Part shown: piece by piece, positions 11,457 to 21,978 of the stretch
Layout: every line of letters begins with the position of its first letter
Position numbering within the stretch: position 1 is the stretch's first letter
NCBI GenBank assembly: GCA_020746995.1
Contig: JAGPXD010000005.1
Span: 1,798,001 to 1,862,000 of the forward strand
Source of the DNA: Plectosphaerella cucumerina
Lineage: Eukaryota; Ascomycota; Sordariomycetes; Glomerellales; Plectosphaerellaceae
Length of the DNA stretch: 64,000 bases
Direction of reading: 5' to 3'
The notes under the pieces: model-generated
Database searches by the model: none
Told to the model about the DNA's origin: nothing
What the model saw: only the letters and a program-made list of their open reading frames with translations
Position numbers and translations under genes: made by a program

Positions 11457-12656
11457 CTTAATGCTGCGCGCAATGCCGCTCGCTTGTGCAGTACACAATG
11501 CCATCGTGCTTTCGGGCTGGTAAGGGTCCGGTAAGCGCCAGGCAGCTTCGGCCTGGCGACATTGCTCGCCAAGCCAATATCACCCCTACATGTAGTTACC
11601 TCGCTGCAGGATGCTCCGGTCACTGACGCTTGCTGTGCCGGCGGGTGGATGTGCGCTGAGACTAGTCTTCTTCAACCAGAAACGGGACCCCAGACATGCG
11701 ACTTGGCAATGACTGATCCTGGATCTGGTCCTGTTTTCTTTTGGGTTCTGAAAGTCTAGCCTTGACAGAAAGTCATGCCAATGATACAACAACTTACAAG
11801 ATTTGTCTTAGTAACACTACAGGCTGTTGAGGTAGCCGCACGAGAGCTTTACTTCCCCCTCCTTCAATCGCCACGGGCGGCCGTAGAACTCTCTTGAGGA
11901 CGCTCACATCTACATCGGGGGGCAGGCTGTATGGGGTGCTTCTGAAGGGACTTGTCCGCAGGACAATCCCAACAGGGTCCTTCTAGACCTCTAGTCCCCT
12001 GTCGCAAGCGTACATGGTGAGAGGGGCAGCACGGGACCCCCTGCAGGCCCGCTTCCTCTGCTCGCGAGAGCGAACGAGCCAATGAACCTCCTATTACTTA
12101 GCTACTTGAGGCAGCTGGCAGCATTGCGAGTCCAGCCCGCTTCCTTCATCCATTTCGACAGGGCTTAGCAGATACAAACTGCCCACGTTGGCTCCGCTCA
12201 GGTCGTTTGGTGGGTGAGACGAGCATTGCCAAGATGTCTCCCCGCCGCCAAGAGCCGCATAGCTGTTGTGAATGGCATGCTCGCATTTGACAAGAGGTCG
12301 ACTAGTTGTTCGCACTCCTGGCTAATACGAGATGTTTTTTCCAAGGCAAGAGACCCCAGTGACCAAACTGCCAAAAGAGCGTGCACGAGGTGTTTACACT
12401 GGAGGATTACGTTGAATGTGCTTTGGGGACTTCGCCCGCTCCGGGCTCGTGTGGCTCAAACAGCAGATGGATAAGGGCATGCAGTTCGGCAGAAGGATCA
12501 GAGCGGCGGGATCAGGCAGCGTGGGAAGGACGGAGGGATTAGTGGATATACTACCTCGAGCAGATGCCACTTCGGGTTACGCGAGCTGTTCACTTAAGAA
12601 ACCGTTATTAACAGGCTTGAAGCGGCGACGGGTCGTTCAGCAAGCAAAACAAAAAC

Positions 12657-12714
12657 CATACAACACCGGGTATTCGCTGGTCGTCACCGACCAAAGTACG
12701 AATCCAGCCCTCAG
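12657..12714 (-). pseudogene. Truncated 5S rRNA pseudogene (3' half)
   Basis: 58 bp matching the 3' half of the intact 5S rRNA gene at 20068-20186, with three clustered mismatches. The similarity stops abruptly at 12714, where the intact gene continues into its 5' half. On the minus strand it is followed by a T-rich run (TTTTTG) just like a pol III terminator. The lost 5' half includes much of the internal promoter, so it should not be transcribed by itself. Partial 5S copies of this kind are known in filamentous ascomycetes with dispersed 5S genes. Confidence 0.8.
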
Positions 12715-13323
12715 TAGTGTCATGTATGCGACCTGAGGGTTCCATTATCGGAATCATGAAGGTCAAGAAATGGAAGTAAAGGCTCTCAGCATCGGTTGAA
12801 CCATTGATGCTGCTTTAAGGTAGGTGCCCTGTATGGTGGGGCGCACATGTCTCTACTCATTGCACAGGGCTGGCTCCCATGTCGACCGTTTTCCGATGGA
12901 GTTTCAGCACTCCGTCCTTCACCACCGGCTACACGAGTCTCCATGTCGTCACCGGTAACACAAAGTGCTCCAGCCAGAAATCTAGGGTATGAGGGGTCCT
13001 ATCTCTAATGGTCTGAGGCACAGATGGCCACTGGAGTATCAAAAGGACCGGGAAGCAGCACTGGAAACTAGTACGTAGTGTATTTTGGCAGTAGACAAGG
13101 TCAAGAGTGCAATAAAATGCACCTAACAATACAAGTACTAATGATTCTGAGCTACTGCTGTGGCAAGGACCCGGAAAGTACCCTTAACGTCGAATTCCCT
13201 GGACAAAACATTCTCATCCGTCAAGGTTCGACAGAGCCGACGCCGACCTGTGATTGGCCACATTACCACCGAGGGTGTTGTGTCGAATGGTTGCCCTTTT
13301 CGTATTTAGTGTTGACTTGGTGT

Positions 13324-15417
13324 TCACGCATGAGGGCTGAGGTTCTCTGCGTCGGCCAGAGAACGGTCCAGAGGCACGACGGCGTGGCAAAGGGACTCCT
13401 GCCCGAACGTCGGCTTATTTCCGTTGCCATCAGTGGCAGGGTGGAAGCGGCATCCCTGCGAAGGGATCCAGTTGGCGCCGTGGCACCTGGTATCCGCAGC
13501 ACACTCCTTGGCGCACTCGGCAAGGTTCGTTGCCGAGGGAGCGTTCCAGACGCTGCTACTACGGAAGCAGTACTCACAGTAGAGCCGGAAGTCTTCGCCA
13601 CCAGCGCCGAGGAGCTTTCCGTGGTCACTACTGCAGGTAGCTTGATCGGCGGCCATGGCATCGCCGAGGTCGCAAGTCTTCTTGCAACCGGCGCAAGCTC
13701 CGGAGCATCCGAGAGAATGGGCGCTGATGAAAGCCTCGGCCGCGATAAGGGGGTTCTTCGTGTTGCTTCCGTAGAAGCACTTCTTCGTGCGAGGCTCGTA
13801 ATCAGCACTCTGGCAGGCGGGCATAGCCGCGCAGGACGACATGCAGGCTTCAAAGGAGGGACGACGGTCGATCTTCAGGTAGGTAGTTCCGTGGCGCTTC
13901 TTGCAAGACATGAGATAGTTCTGTCATTCCGAGGTGTCAGCATCAGACTTCAGAAGGTATAATTGTGTACACTCGTGACTCACCTCGCCCGTGGGGCTGA
14001 CGTAGAGCTGGCCGTCCGCATACGGGCACTCGGCCGAGCAGCGCTTGGCATCGGACAGCTGTGCTTCGGTCGTCGGAGGGTCGGTGACGTAGGCGTAGTG
14101 TACACCTTCCAGGCTGGTCGTAGAGAAGTTGCCGTTTGTATACAGGCGGCAATTGGCCTGACCACCGGTGGGCGCAGGGCCGGGAACGTACATAAAGCTG
14201 TGTACGCATGTAAGCCGAGGCACTACACACAGGAACACGGATACGCAAATTTACCTTTTGCACTGCTTGTTCTGGACGCATTGCTCGGAGCAGTCCTTAT
14301 GGCTGTTGACAACCTTGTAGTCCAGGATCACGGCACCATCCGCGTCGGCGCAGCACTGCAAGTAGAACCAAGTACCATCCGAACCTTCGAAGATCTTTCC
14401 GTCATCTACTTTATGTTAATATTAAATACTTATCCGAGAGAGGAAAAGACATACTCTGAGGGCAAGTCAGGTTGGTGGCGACCTGCGGCGTCTTATTAGC
14501 CTGGGCGAGACGAGGCTTGGGGCATTGTGTCGGCCACCAAGCGTGGCCAGGCTGCCAAGGCGTCAAGACAGCGGGGGCCTTCTTGAAGGCACACTGTTGC
14601 TGTCCAACATGCCAGTCTGCGCTGAAGCACTGCGGATCTCTGGCACAGCGAGCAGCGCACTCCTTGAGGGTCGGGCACGGCTCCTCCTTATAGGCACCCT
14701 GGGAGTGTCCGGTGTTGCACTTCAGCTCGTAGGTGATTCCGTTGCTAGAACATGGTCAGCGGCGAACGAAACAGGGTCAGCGGCACCTTTCTTGCACATA
14801 CGTGACATATCGCTTACCCTGATCCGCCGGGCAGTCGTAAGATGCCTGGTTGGCCGGATCTTCTTCTTGGGCGTTGCCACCACCTCCCCCGATGGGCTGC
14901 TGGGCATTGCCGCCGGCGCCGGCACCTCCGCTACCGGTACCGCTACCACCTCCCCCGATGGGCTGCTGGGTATTGCCGCCGGCGCCGGCACCGCTACCAC
15001 CTCCGCCGGAGGACGGCGGGGTTTGAACGTTCTCGACGAAGTACCAGGTTGACAGCCCGGCGTTGTCAAAGAGCTCACCCGTTGTTTTCAGGGCACACTT
15101 CTTGGACTTCTCGATGAACGTCCCGTGAAGACACGTCGGGACGGCGGCACACCTCTGCGCACAAGCTCCGATACTAGCGCTGGGCTCCTCTTCGAAGGGC
15201 ATTCCGCGAATACCCTGGCCACACTTGAGCTCATACTTTTTGTTGTTTCTGCCATTGGGTTAGTGATAATATAGGAAGTGGTTAGGCAAGGCTCGGCCAC
15301 TTACTCAACCACGGTTTTTCCCGCATCTGCAGGGCAAGCGTATTGGGTCTGGGCCATGACCTGACCAACGGCAATGGCCACTCCCAGCAGGGACAGAATC
15401 GATGATGAGGGTACCAT
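13324..15417 (-). CDS. Secreted multi-PAN/Apple-domain protein with Gly-rich linker
   Basis: Six exons (15305-15417, 14802-15248, 14455-14744, 14255-14408, 13984-14197, 13324-13920) give 604 aa, all in phase. A signal peptide (MVPSSSILSLLGVAIAVGQV) precedes about five cysteine modules of PAN/Apple type. Each has the usual C-x(3)-C-x(5)-C core, for example CAQRCAAVPTC, CAARCARDPQC, CSEQCVQNKQC, CMSSCAAMPAC and CAKECAADTRC. PAN modules bind proteins or carbohydrates. Between modules 1 and 2 lies a flexible linker built from repeated GGGGSG/GAGGN/QQPI units. No transmembrane segment or GPI signal is obvious, so it is probably released or wall-associated. No enzymatic domain. The upstream ATG-less extension through an oligo-Lys run is an artefact of the poly-T tract. 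Confidence 0.82.
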
Positions 15418-16174
15418 TGTCAACGGATGTAGCTTGAGAGAAAAGTTTGTAATGGTGCTTGGATGAGTAGAGCCAAAATGAGATGGGCGTTCTAGATTAT
15501 AAGGCAGCCGGACTTGTTGTGTTTGGCGGCCTGGGCGACGGGAGTTTTTTTTTTTTTTTTGGTCCATGTGTTGCCCCAGGAGACCACCGTGGCCTCCTGA
15601 TACTCACCGCCATCCGTTGTCTCTCTTCAGCTTGTCTAGCACGCCCTGATTTCGTTGTCCTGCCACAGCAGTGCATCCCAGGAGACGAGGATCGTCCCAA
15701 GCCATGACATTTTCACTATCACCTAACTCTTGCGGAATGCAAGTGAGACGATGGTGTCAAGCATACTCCCGGTATGCTCGTCAATACGTCACAACGGCTG
15801 CGGGAAGTCCAGCAGCATCTGTTGTCTCTCTTCAGCCGTTGCCTTGAACGGCGATGTTTCTTTTGCCCACCTGACCGATGCGGGCCGCGCGGCATGACGG
15901 ATGTTCCAACGAGTGAGACGATTGTCTGCTGGCCAGGTTTGAGACCCATTATCAGTGGGTGAGACTTTCAGGTGGCGAGGTAATGAGGTTGAAACCTATG
16001 TTCTCCCTTTGACCAATTCCGGCGAGTTGTCTATATCTCGTGCTGTCTGCTGGAAGTCCTGATGGCATTAGTCCGGCATCCCCTCTTCCCTCAGACCTGC
16101 ACTTGCCATCTCAACTTCTCGTTGTTCAAACATCCACATCTCATTCAAGAGAAAAACCTCCTCCTTCTCTCCCA
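15418..16174. other. Divergent promoter region with a poly-T tract
   Basis: Separates the PAN-domain gene (minus) from the first small secreted protein gene (plus). Contains a run of 16 T (15545-15560). The last ~100 bp before 16175 are CT- and A-rich, as in many fungal 5' leaders. No gene seen. Confidence 0.5.
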
Positions 16175-16510
16175 ATGAAGATCTCGACTCTTACAATCGC
16201 GGCAGTCGTCGGGCTCGCTGGCCAGTCGGAAGCCTTCTTCTGCTTCATTCGGCCTCTCTTCAAACCAATTCCGCTCTTTCCGATCAAGTTGGGAGGGGGA
16301 CTCGGCGGCGGCGGCGGCTCTTGTGCTCAACAGTCCTGCCCTCAGCGCAGCTGCACTCAGCCAGTCTGTCCGCAGCAGTCCTGCCCTCCGCCGCAATGTA
16401 TACCACTCCCCGACCCCGTCGCGCAGGCGGCGCACATCGAAAACTGCCAGAACAACGGCTACACCGACGGCGTCTTCAACAACAACGGTTCCCCAAACAG
16501 GTGCATCTAG
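16175..16510 (+). CDS. Small secreted Gly/Cys/Pro-rich protein (paralogue A)
   Basis: Intronless, 111 aa. A clear signal peptide ends near GQSEA, followed by an aromatic/proline patch (FFCFIRPLFKPIPLFPIKL) and a poly-Gly run (GGGLGGGGG). Then comes a block of Cys-Pro repeats with SCPQRSC, VCPQQSC and PPQC spacing, and a C-terminal domain ending in a cysteine (NRC). Nine cysteines in total. It shares this whole architecture with the gene at 17641. Candidate effector or cell-wall/surface protein; no known family recognised. Confidence 0.72.
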   Translation: MKISTLTIAAVVGLAGQSEAFFCFIRPLFKPIPLFPIKLGGGLGGGGGSCAQQSCPQRSCTQPVCPQQSCPPPQCIPLPDPVAQAAHIENCQNNGYTDGVFNNNGSPNRCI

Positions 16511-17640
16511 CCTGAAAATAGATCATGGCAGCAAGGGTGGTCACTCCCGCGGGGGAAAGATCAAAGGACACATTGACGACTGGTGTTGGTCGGGTTAGAC
16601 AATGTTAGGCAGATGTCAAGGGTTACCGACATGCGTTGGTCAGGCATGCCGACAGCCGAGGGACTCAGGTGAAGGATAGGCAGATAGTTCCTTAGCGGCT
16701 CGCTGTCTCAGATCCCCGAATTGACTCGATCTTCTTACCTCCCACTCTGCCCCAGGTCTCACATGTGCCGTTACGGCTGAAAGCAAGGGAGCTGACCCTT
16801 GCGACCGTCTCCACGAGTTGGTTCTGCTCGTAACCATCCGGGCGTTGACCCAAAGCGACATCTTTATGCAGGGAGACAAAACGCTAGGGACGGTCCGGTG
16901 ACACCGGCTGTGCCGTGTTTCAGATCTTCGTACGACAGGCCAATACATTCCGGGTGGTTCTACCCCAGGGTTGAGACAACATACCCAGCCCCCTTCAACG
17001 GTTTCTCGGCCATCCGGTAGATTGTGTCACTCCACGTTGACTCACTGGACGATTGGTCAGGCTCGAGTGCAGCTATGTGCCGGCCGTGAAAGCTCTCTTG
17101 GACCTCTTGCATCATGTGGCATTCCGGTTCAGGTGAGACTCTGGGGCTGGCGCCGGGAACGGAAAGCCAACGCCTTGCTTTTCACGAGCCTGACCGCTAC
17201 TTGGAGCTGGAAGGCTTGTTTCTATTGATCATGTTTCTGCTCCTGTGGCAACCAGTGATGTGTCAGGGTCGTCCCTTTCGAGCAAGCTGAGAGTAGGGCC
17301 GAGTGGCTTTCATGAAGTGCATACCAGCAGCGACGGGTATCTAGGAGTCCAAGCCGGTGATTGGAATGTGGACGAGAGAATGGCGAGAAGAGAGTAGGAC
17401 GGTGACGAACCGGAGGCTCAGATGTCGGCTGGGCTGGTGTTGGCTATCTTTTAGGCACCAGCTGAAGTCAGACATTTCGAGGGACTCCCTGGACCGGGTG
17501 ATGACGTTTCTTGTGGCAAGAGCAGATGCTTTCCCGTTAAAGAACAGGCATGCCTTTTCTCCAGCCAGACACGTCGGCACTATAACCAACTCATTTACCA
17601 CATCTTAACCTTCTTATCATCCAACTCAAAAAAAACAACC
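16511..17640. other. Spacer between the two paralogous small secreted protein genes
   Basis: About 1.1 kb. No third copy of the paralogues was found, and overlapping short frames on both strands show no coding character. The last 60 bp before 17641 are A/C-rich leader sequence. Confidence 0.5.
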
Positions 17641-17964
17641 ATGAAGGTATCTTCTGCAGCATTGGCAGTTGCCGTTGTACTCATCGGCCAGTCTGAGGCC
17701 TTTTGGTTTTGGAAGCCCATCGTCATCCGGCCCATCGTCATTCCCCTCAGACCTCTCATCAGCCTCGGAGGAGGCGGAGGCGGCGGGGCTGCCTCTTGCC
17801 CTCCCCCGAATTGTCCTGCGCCAATCTGCCCTGCGGCGACGAGCCCTTCGCCAGACTGCCCACCCAACCCGATATATAAGCAACGCCAGGACGACATTGC
17901 ACGATGTTCTGCCCCTCAGAGGGCCACATTTACCAAGAACGGTGCCTTCCACAGCTGCGCTTAG
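17641..17964 (+). CDS. Small secreted Gly/Cys/Pro-rich protein (paralogue B)
   Basis: Intronless, 107 aa, same orientation and same layout as the gene 1.1 kb upstream. It has a signal peptide ending at GQSEA, an aromatic plus Ile/Pro stretch (FWFWKPIVIRPIVIPLRPL), a poly-Gly run and spaced Cys-Pro units (SCPPPNC, PAPIC, DCPP). The C-terminal segment has two cysteines, ending HSCA. Six cysteines against nine in paralogue A, so the disulfide pattern must differ. The matching ends of the signal peptide and the shared module order argue for tandem duplication followed by fast divergence. Confidence 0.72.
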   Translation: MKVSSAALAVAVVLIGQSEAFWFWKPIVIRPIVIPLRPLISLGGGGGGGAASCPPPNCPAPICPAATSPSPDCPPNPIYKQRQDDIARCSAPQRATFTKNGAFHSCA

Positions 17965-18556
17965 CCTTCCGACCGCCAATTGAAAAGAAGGCTTTGCAGC
18001 TAAATTGCAACGCAGCCTCGAGCCTTCTCAACTATACGATCCAACAATTTGGGTCCGACAACACGGCTCTTCGTTGGGAATGCCAGAGAGTGACCAGGGG
18101 CATGGCGGTGACAAGAATAGGCACGAAACTTGGTGCGGCACACATCGCGAACAGAAGGTTCAAGTTCAGGCACGGAAGTCGTGTATCTAGATCTTCGTGG
18201 CAGAGTTCCTCGATTGTCAGTCCAGCGTGCTAGAAAGAGTACCGATGGGCCACGTCATGTGGATCACGGCTTGAGAAACTTCATTCCTGACGACCTATGT
18301 GGTTTCTCCCTGTCCATTTTGCATCCCCCTCCTTGTGAATCTGAATTGCCGGGATGGGACATTGCATCCTGCCGGTCAAAGTCGACGTGTTTAGGCGTGT
18401 CACTCGCTGCCTTTATCGTACCCGTGGTCAGCGAGAAAGGGGAGCAAGGACACAAAGTCCAAGCACATCCACCAACCACCACAAAATACCACCACCTCGT
18501 CATGCGAAGCTACCCAAGTCTCTCCAAGGGCTTGATTAGAGGCCAATCAGGATAAA
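17965..18556. other. Intergenic region, no gene seen
   Basis: 3' flank of paralogue B and 3' flank of the broken minus-strand gene. Nothing supportable seen. Confidence 0.45.
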
Positions 18557-19296
18557 TCAATCATCGTACTGGTTAATGGGCTTTAATGCGCCCATCCCCC
18601 TTATGGCTTCCCAAGCCGACCCATCAGGTCGTCCTGACCTCCGTCCAATGTCTTCAGATATCCATGCCCATCGGCGGGAAAAGGCGGATGGCGCGTCGGC
18701 TGCCATTGATACTGCGTTCTCTTTGGGCACCAGGGTGGTCCTCCATTCTATCGCCTGTAGGTCCTTGACTTCCAGAACCCAGGTTCTGCCCCAGTTCTCT
18801 TTCTCCTGAACCACCTGCTTGAGGGTCCAGGGGAACTTGACATATGGGTGATATCCCCATCCCTTTGCTTCTGCCGCTGCAGGTCTGGGAGATGCACTGG
18901 CTTCAACTTTGGGAGCTGCATGAGCTTAAGGGTCAGGACAACACGTGTAGTTGTCGACCTTTGTGTTGTCAACCTTGGTATCTTTGATCCTGTTATCGTC
19001 TTCTGACTTTTCGTTCTCAATGCCGGCGATGTGAGCGAGGCGGGGAACGCATCGTCTTGCGTAGTCTCTGACTTGTACCATTTCCAAAGTTTTGTATGGC
19101 TGATTCAGCAGAGTTTGGAGATCTTTGCTGGGGTAAAGAGCATGGTAGAGCGGCAGCGTCCTGTCGGGTGCGACTTTCCTTGGTCAATATAAGAGTCTGT
19201 ACGATACGTGCTGAGGCTCGGATGCATGGCGTGCTTACGAAGGTAGCGAGCCGGAGGAAGCTGCACTGGTAATCTCTGATGGAAAGGATTGTTCAT
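18557..19296 (-). pseudogene. Unknown gene interrupted by one in-frame stop codon
   Basis: Two exons (19239-19296 and 18557-19173; GTAAGC donor, AAG acceptor, TTGAC branch-like site) join into 225 codons in a single frame. They are broken only by a TAA at 18926-18928. Upstream of the stop the reading is protein-like (LPLYHALYPSKDLQTLLNQP, VQVRDYARRC). Downstream it continues equally well in the same frame (WGYHPYVKFPWTLKQVV, RTWVLEVKDLQAIEW). No donor of the right phase would allow splicing around the stop. Either this is a recently disabled gene, or the real product is only 101 aa. No family recognised. Confidence 0.4.
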
Positions 19297-20067
19297 CTAG
19301 GAACTATCTAAACCGGGTTCGAACTTGGTCCTTGTATAAAGCCTGGAGAACCTTGGGGTGGGTGAAAGACGTGGGTATTGCCTAAGTTGCTGTCGCACTC
19401 CCAATATATTAGGAAACCTTGAAGCAGCATGCTACATACCTGTGTCGCAGAAGCCTTCAACGTCGAGTCAATTCTTCCTCAAAAAGTACAAAACTAAATC
19501 AGCGATGCTAATCAGCAGATTGGCGCCATTATAGTAGGCGCCAGGAGCTTCAGCCGCTCCGACACAAGTCGTTTCGACAACTCCAGGCCACTCGAGTTGA
19601 GGCTGTTTCTCTCGGGCGGACTGTGCATCAGGTGTTCAACTTGGAACATCCAGTCGCTTTACTGCTAACGCAGTCAGCATGCAGAATCGGTAAGAACTTG
19701 CAGCTCAAGAAGACATCTGGCCCGTCAATGGTGCCACCAAAATGCTTGAAGGTCCGGGTCTTGAGGATGACTCGACGGACGCCTCGTGGCATGATTTGCG
19801 ATGGTAACGATCGCAGTAGGAGAGAGTCTCTCACGCCAGAGCGGAAGTTTTCGACTCGATGACCGACAGTATTGGTGGAAGGAGGACCGACCTGCCATTC
19901 GAATTTGATGCGGGGTAGCCCGTTGCAGACTGCTGTTGCTTCAGGTCAGACCGGCCGGCGAATGAAATGGTACCTCAGCGCATCAGGCTGCCAGGCGCCG
20001 TGCGGCCAACCATCCTGTGCATGCAGGGGACCAACGGTGAAAACCTTGATTCCCAAAACGCAAAAAT
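19297..20067. other. Intergenic region, no gene seen
   Basis: Upstream of the broken gene and 3' side of the 5S rRNA gene. Short frames only; no signal peptide or domain seen. Confidence 0.45.
20062..20066 (-). terminator. RNA polymerase III terminator of the 5S rRNA gene
   Basis: Five T in a row on the minus strand, directly after the 3' end of the 5S rRNA sequence, as expected for pol III termination. Confidence 0.75.
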
Positions 20068-20186
20068 ACATACAACACCGGGTATTCGCTGGTCGTCACC
20101 GACCCAACTACTAATCCAGCCCTCAGCGGCTTATCTATGGGAGAGCGGACGGGATCCCGAGTTCTCCGCTGGGTATGGTCGTATGT
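20068..20186 (-). rRNA. rrf: 5S ribosomal RNA
   Basis: 119 nt on the minus strand, beginning ACATACGACCATACCCAGCG and ending GGTGTTGTATGT. The two ends are complementary (ACATAC...GTATGT, helix I). The central GATTAGTAGTTGGGTCGGTG and CCAGCGAATACCC match the conserved 3' half of ascomycete 5S rRNA, including the Neurospora type. A T5 terminator follows immediately. It stands alone between protein genes, which fits the dispersed 5S organisation of filamentous ascomycetes rather than linkage in the rDNA repeat. A truncated copy lies about 7.4 kb to the left. Confidence 0.95.
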
Positions 20187-20497
20187 ATTAGACAAGTTGC
20201 GACGTCCGAACCAAGACTGTTGCGGGAACCAACCTGCTAGCTACCTGACCCCTAAAGCTTCCGAACTTGAAGTGAACCGCGAGGAATAGCGTGTACTATC
20301 GCACGATGGACCGGTGGCCAAGGCAAGATCCAGCTGCGGGACGTAACTCGACGGACTGAACCGCGGACAGTTGATTTTCGGCCAGCGGTATCAGCCTCCA
20401 TCAGCCAAGGTACCTTACTCGACACATTTTCAGCACGGGAGACCGAACCCAAGATGAAGGCATAGCAGCGACTATTAGTTTACATGCACTTTAGAGT
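20187..20497. other. Short spacer between 5S rRNA and the FAD oxidoreductase gene
   Basis: 5' flank of the 5S gene and 3' flank of the oxidoreductase gene. Nothing further seen. Confidence 0.45.
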
Positions 20498-21978
20498 CTA
20501 GATTCCATTAATGACCCGTGGCAGAAGCTGCTCGTTGTACTCCCACAGCACCGTGGAGAATCCCGCAGAAAAGGCAGCGCCCGTGTACCAAGTCGACCGC
20601 TGCCCCTGGAGAGCTAGCTGGCGCTGGACGAAGCCGTCGAGCAGGTCCTCGCAAGAGACGTGCGGGTGCATCTTTCCGTGGTTCGCGAAAGCTGCAAAAC
20701 TCAGGGTTCCATTGGAAGCCGGGAGCGTGCCAGCTTCGATCATGGTGTCAATGGTCTCGGCGATCAGATCCTTGATGGACTCGGCTGTGTCCGACTCGGT
20801 GCCAACGGCCGTGAACTGGAATAGATTCTCGGTACCGCCAATGTAGTCGATGCGACCGACCTGCGAGGCCGTCGGGAAGACGGTGTAGTTGGTGGAAGCG
20901 GGCACGCGGTTCGTGTAGGCGTTGCCGACCTTGAGCGAGGGGTGGCGAAGAATGCCCGCGTACACGGTGGCATAGGAGAAGCGGTCGAACACATCGGCCT
21001 CGGCAGCGTCAGTGTCAAACGGCTTCAGGTCCTCGGTTGTCGGCTCAAAAGCGATGAGCAGACGCTTTGCCTCGACGCAAGTCACGCCGTCGGGGCCCTG
21101 GACCACCAGAGAGACGCCATCATCGCCTTCAGGACGCGTCGACGACACAACGGTGCTTGAGTACAGCACGTCGTCTCCGAGGAACTCAGCCACGCTCTCA
21201 AACAGCTCGTACAGGCGGCCCGAAGCCGGGACAGCTGCTGCGGCTTGGCCCAGCAGGGCGCGAACCATGGGCACGCCCGATGCCTGGAAGACCCAGAGCG
21301 CCGGAACATTCATCGTGTCGCCAAGGCCCTGCGCCGTCGAGTCCCAGATCTGGGGCACGGCCGCCGCGAGGTCGTACTTGGCCACAAACTCGCCAAACGG
21401 CATCAATAGGTCCTCGGGAATGGAGCTAGCGTCCGGGAAGCCGTCGAAGCCTGGGAGCACCATGGACTCGTACTGCTCCAAAACGTCAAGGTATCGCTGC
21501 AGCGCCGGGTACATTTCGCCAGGACCGGGAGCTGCATATTCCGCCACGGGGCGGCCGTTGGTGAAGTCGACAAAGTTGTAGTTGAGCGTTGTGAACTCCA
21601 TGCCGCCGCTCGTCGACACGTTCATGCGGTGGGGGAACGCAAATGCGTTGCCATACTCCATCCATGCCTGAACGCCGACATTGATCTTCTTGCCGGTCAC
21701 AGGATCGGTGTAGGCATCAGTGTGGCCGCCCTAGGGATATCAGCGGAGAAAGGAGTGAAGAGAACGAGAGAGCTTACAAGCTGGGAGGCCTTTTCGACAA
21801 CGACGACGCTGTGGTCATGGTCCCGGAGCCAGACGGCCGCGTGGGCACCGGCAGCACCGCCTCCAATGACGGCGACGTCACGCTGGATTGTCTGGGTGCA
21901 CTTGGAGCAGTCCCTTGTGGCGGCGGCGGCAGCCTCGGCGACGAAGCTGGCCGTGAGGGCGGCGTTGCGGATCTGCAT
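20498..21978 (-). CDS. FAD-dependent oxidoreductase, amine-oxidase / cyclopiazonate-dehydrogenase-like
   Basis: Two exons (21778-21978 and 20498-21730) give 477 aa. The first exon encodes a hydrophobic, Ala-rich leader followed by a dinucleotide-binding fold (DVAVIGGGAAGAHAAVWL, residues ~34-51, with the acidic end of the second strand at VVVVEKASQL). The second exon continues with GGHTDAYT, usual for flavin amine oxidases and NAD(P)-binding Rossmann-like oxidoreductases. The C-terminal part ends in a WYTGAAFSAGFSTVLWEYNE stretch, resembling the FAD-contacting end segment of the family. The leader suggests export or membrane passage. The protein divergently faces a PTH11-like receptor. Substrate unknown. 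Confidence 0.82.

Larger units (their letters stand above)
11325..13323. other. Long intergenic region containing a 5S rRNA relic
   Basis: Two kilobases with no gene I can support. It carries the TATA-like element of the minus-strand gene on its left edge and a truncated 5S rRNA copy at 12657-12714. Short open frames on both strands lack signal peptides, domains or splice logic. Confidence 0.5.

Noticed and set aside
13078..13962. 294-aa plus-strand open frame
   Set aside because: Antisense to the last exon of the PAN-domain gene, which has regular cysteine modules and valid introns.
12657..20186. Shared ~55-bp sequence first read as a dispersed transposon or LTR repeat
   Set aside because: The longer copy folds and reads as a complete 5S rRNA with a pol III terminator, so the short copy is a 5S relic and no transposon is needed.
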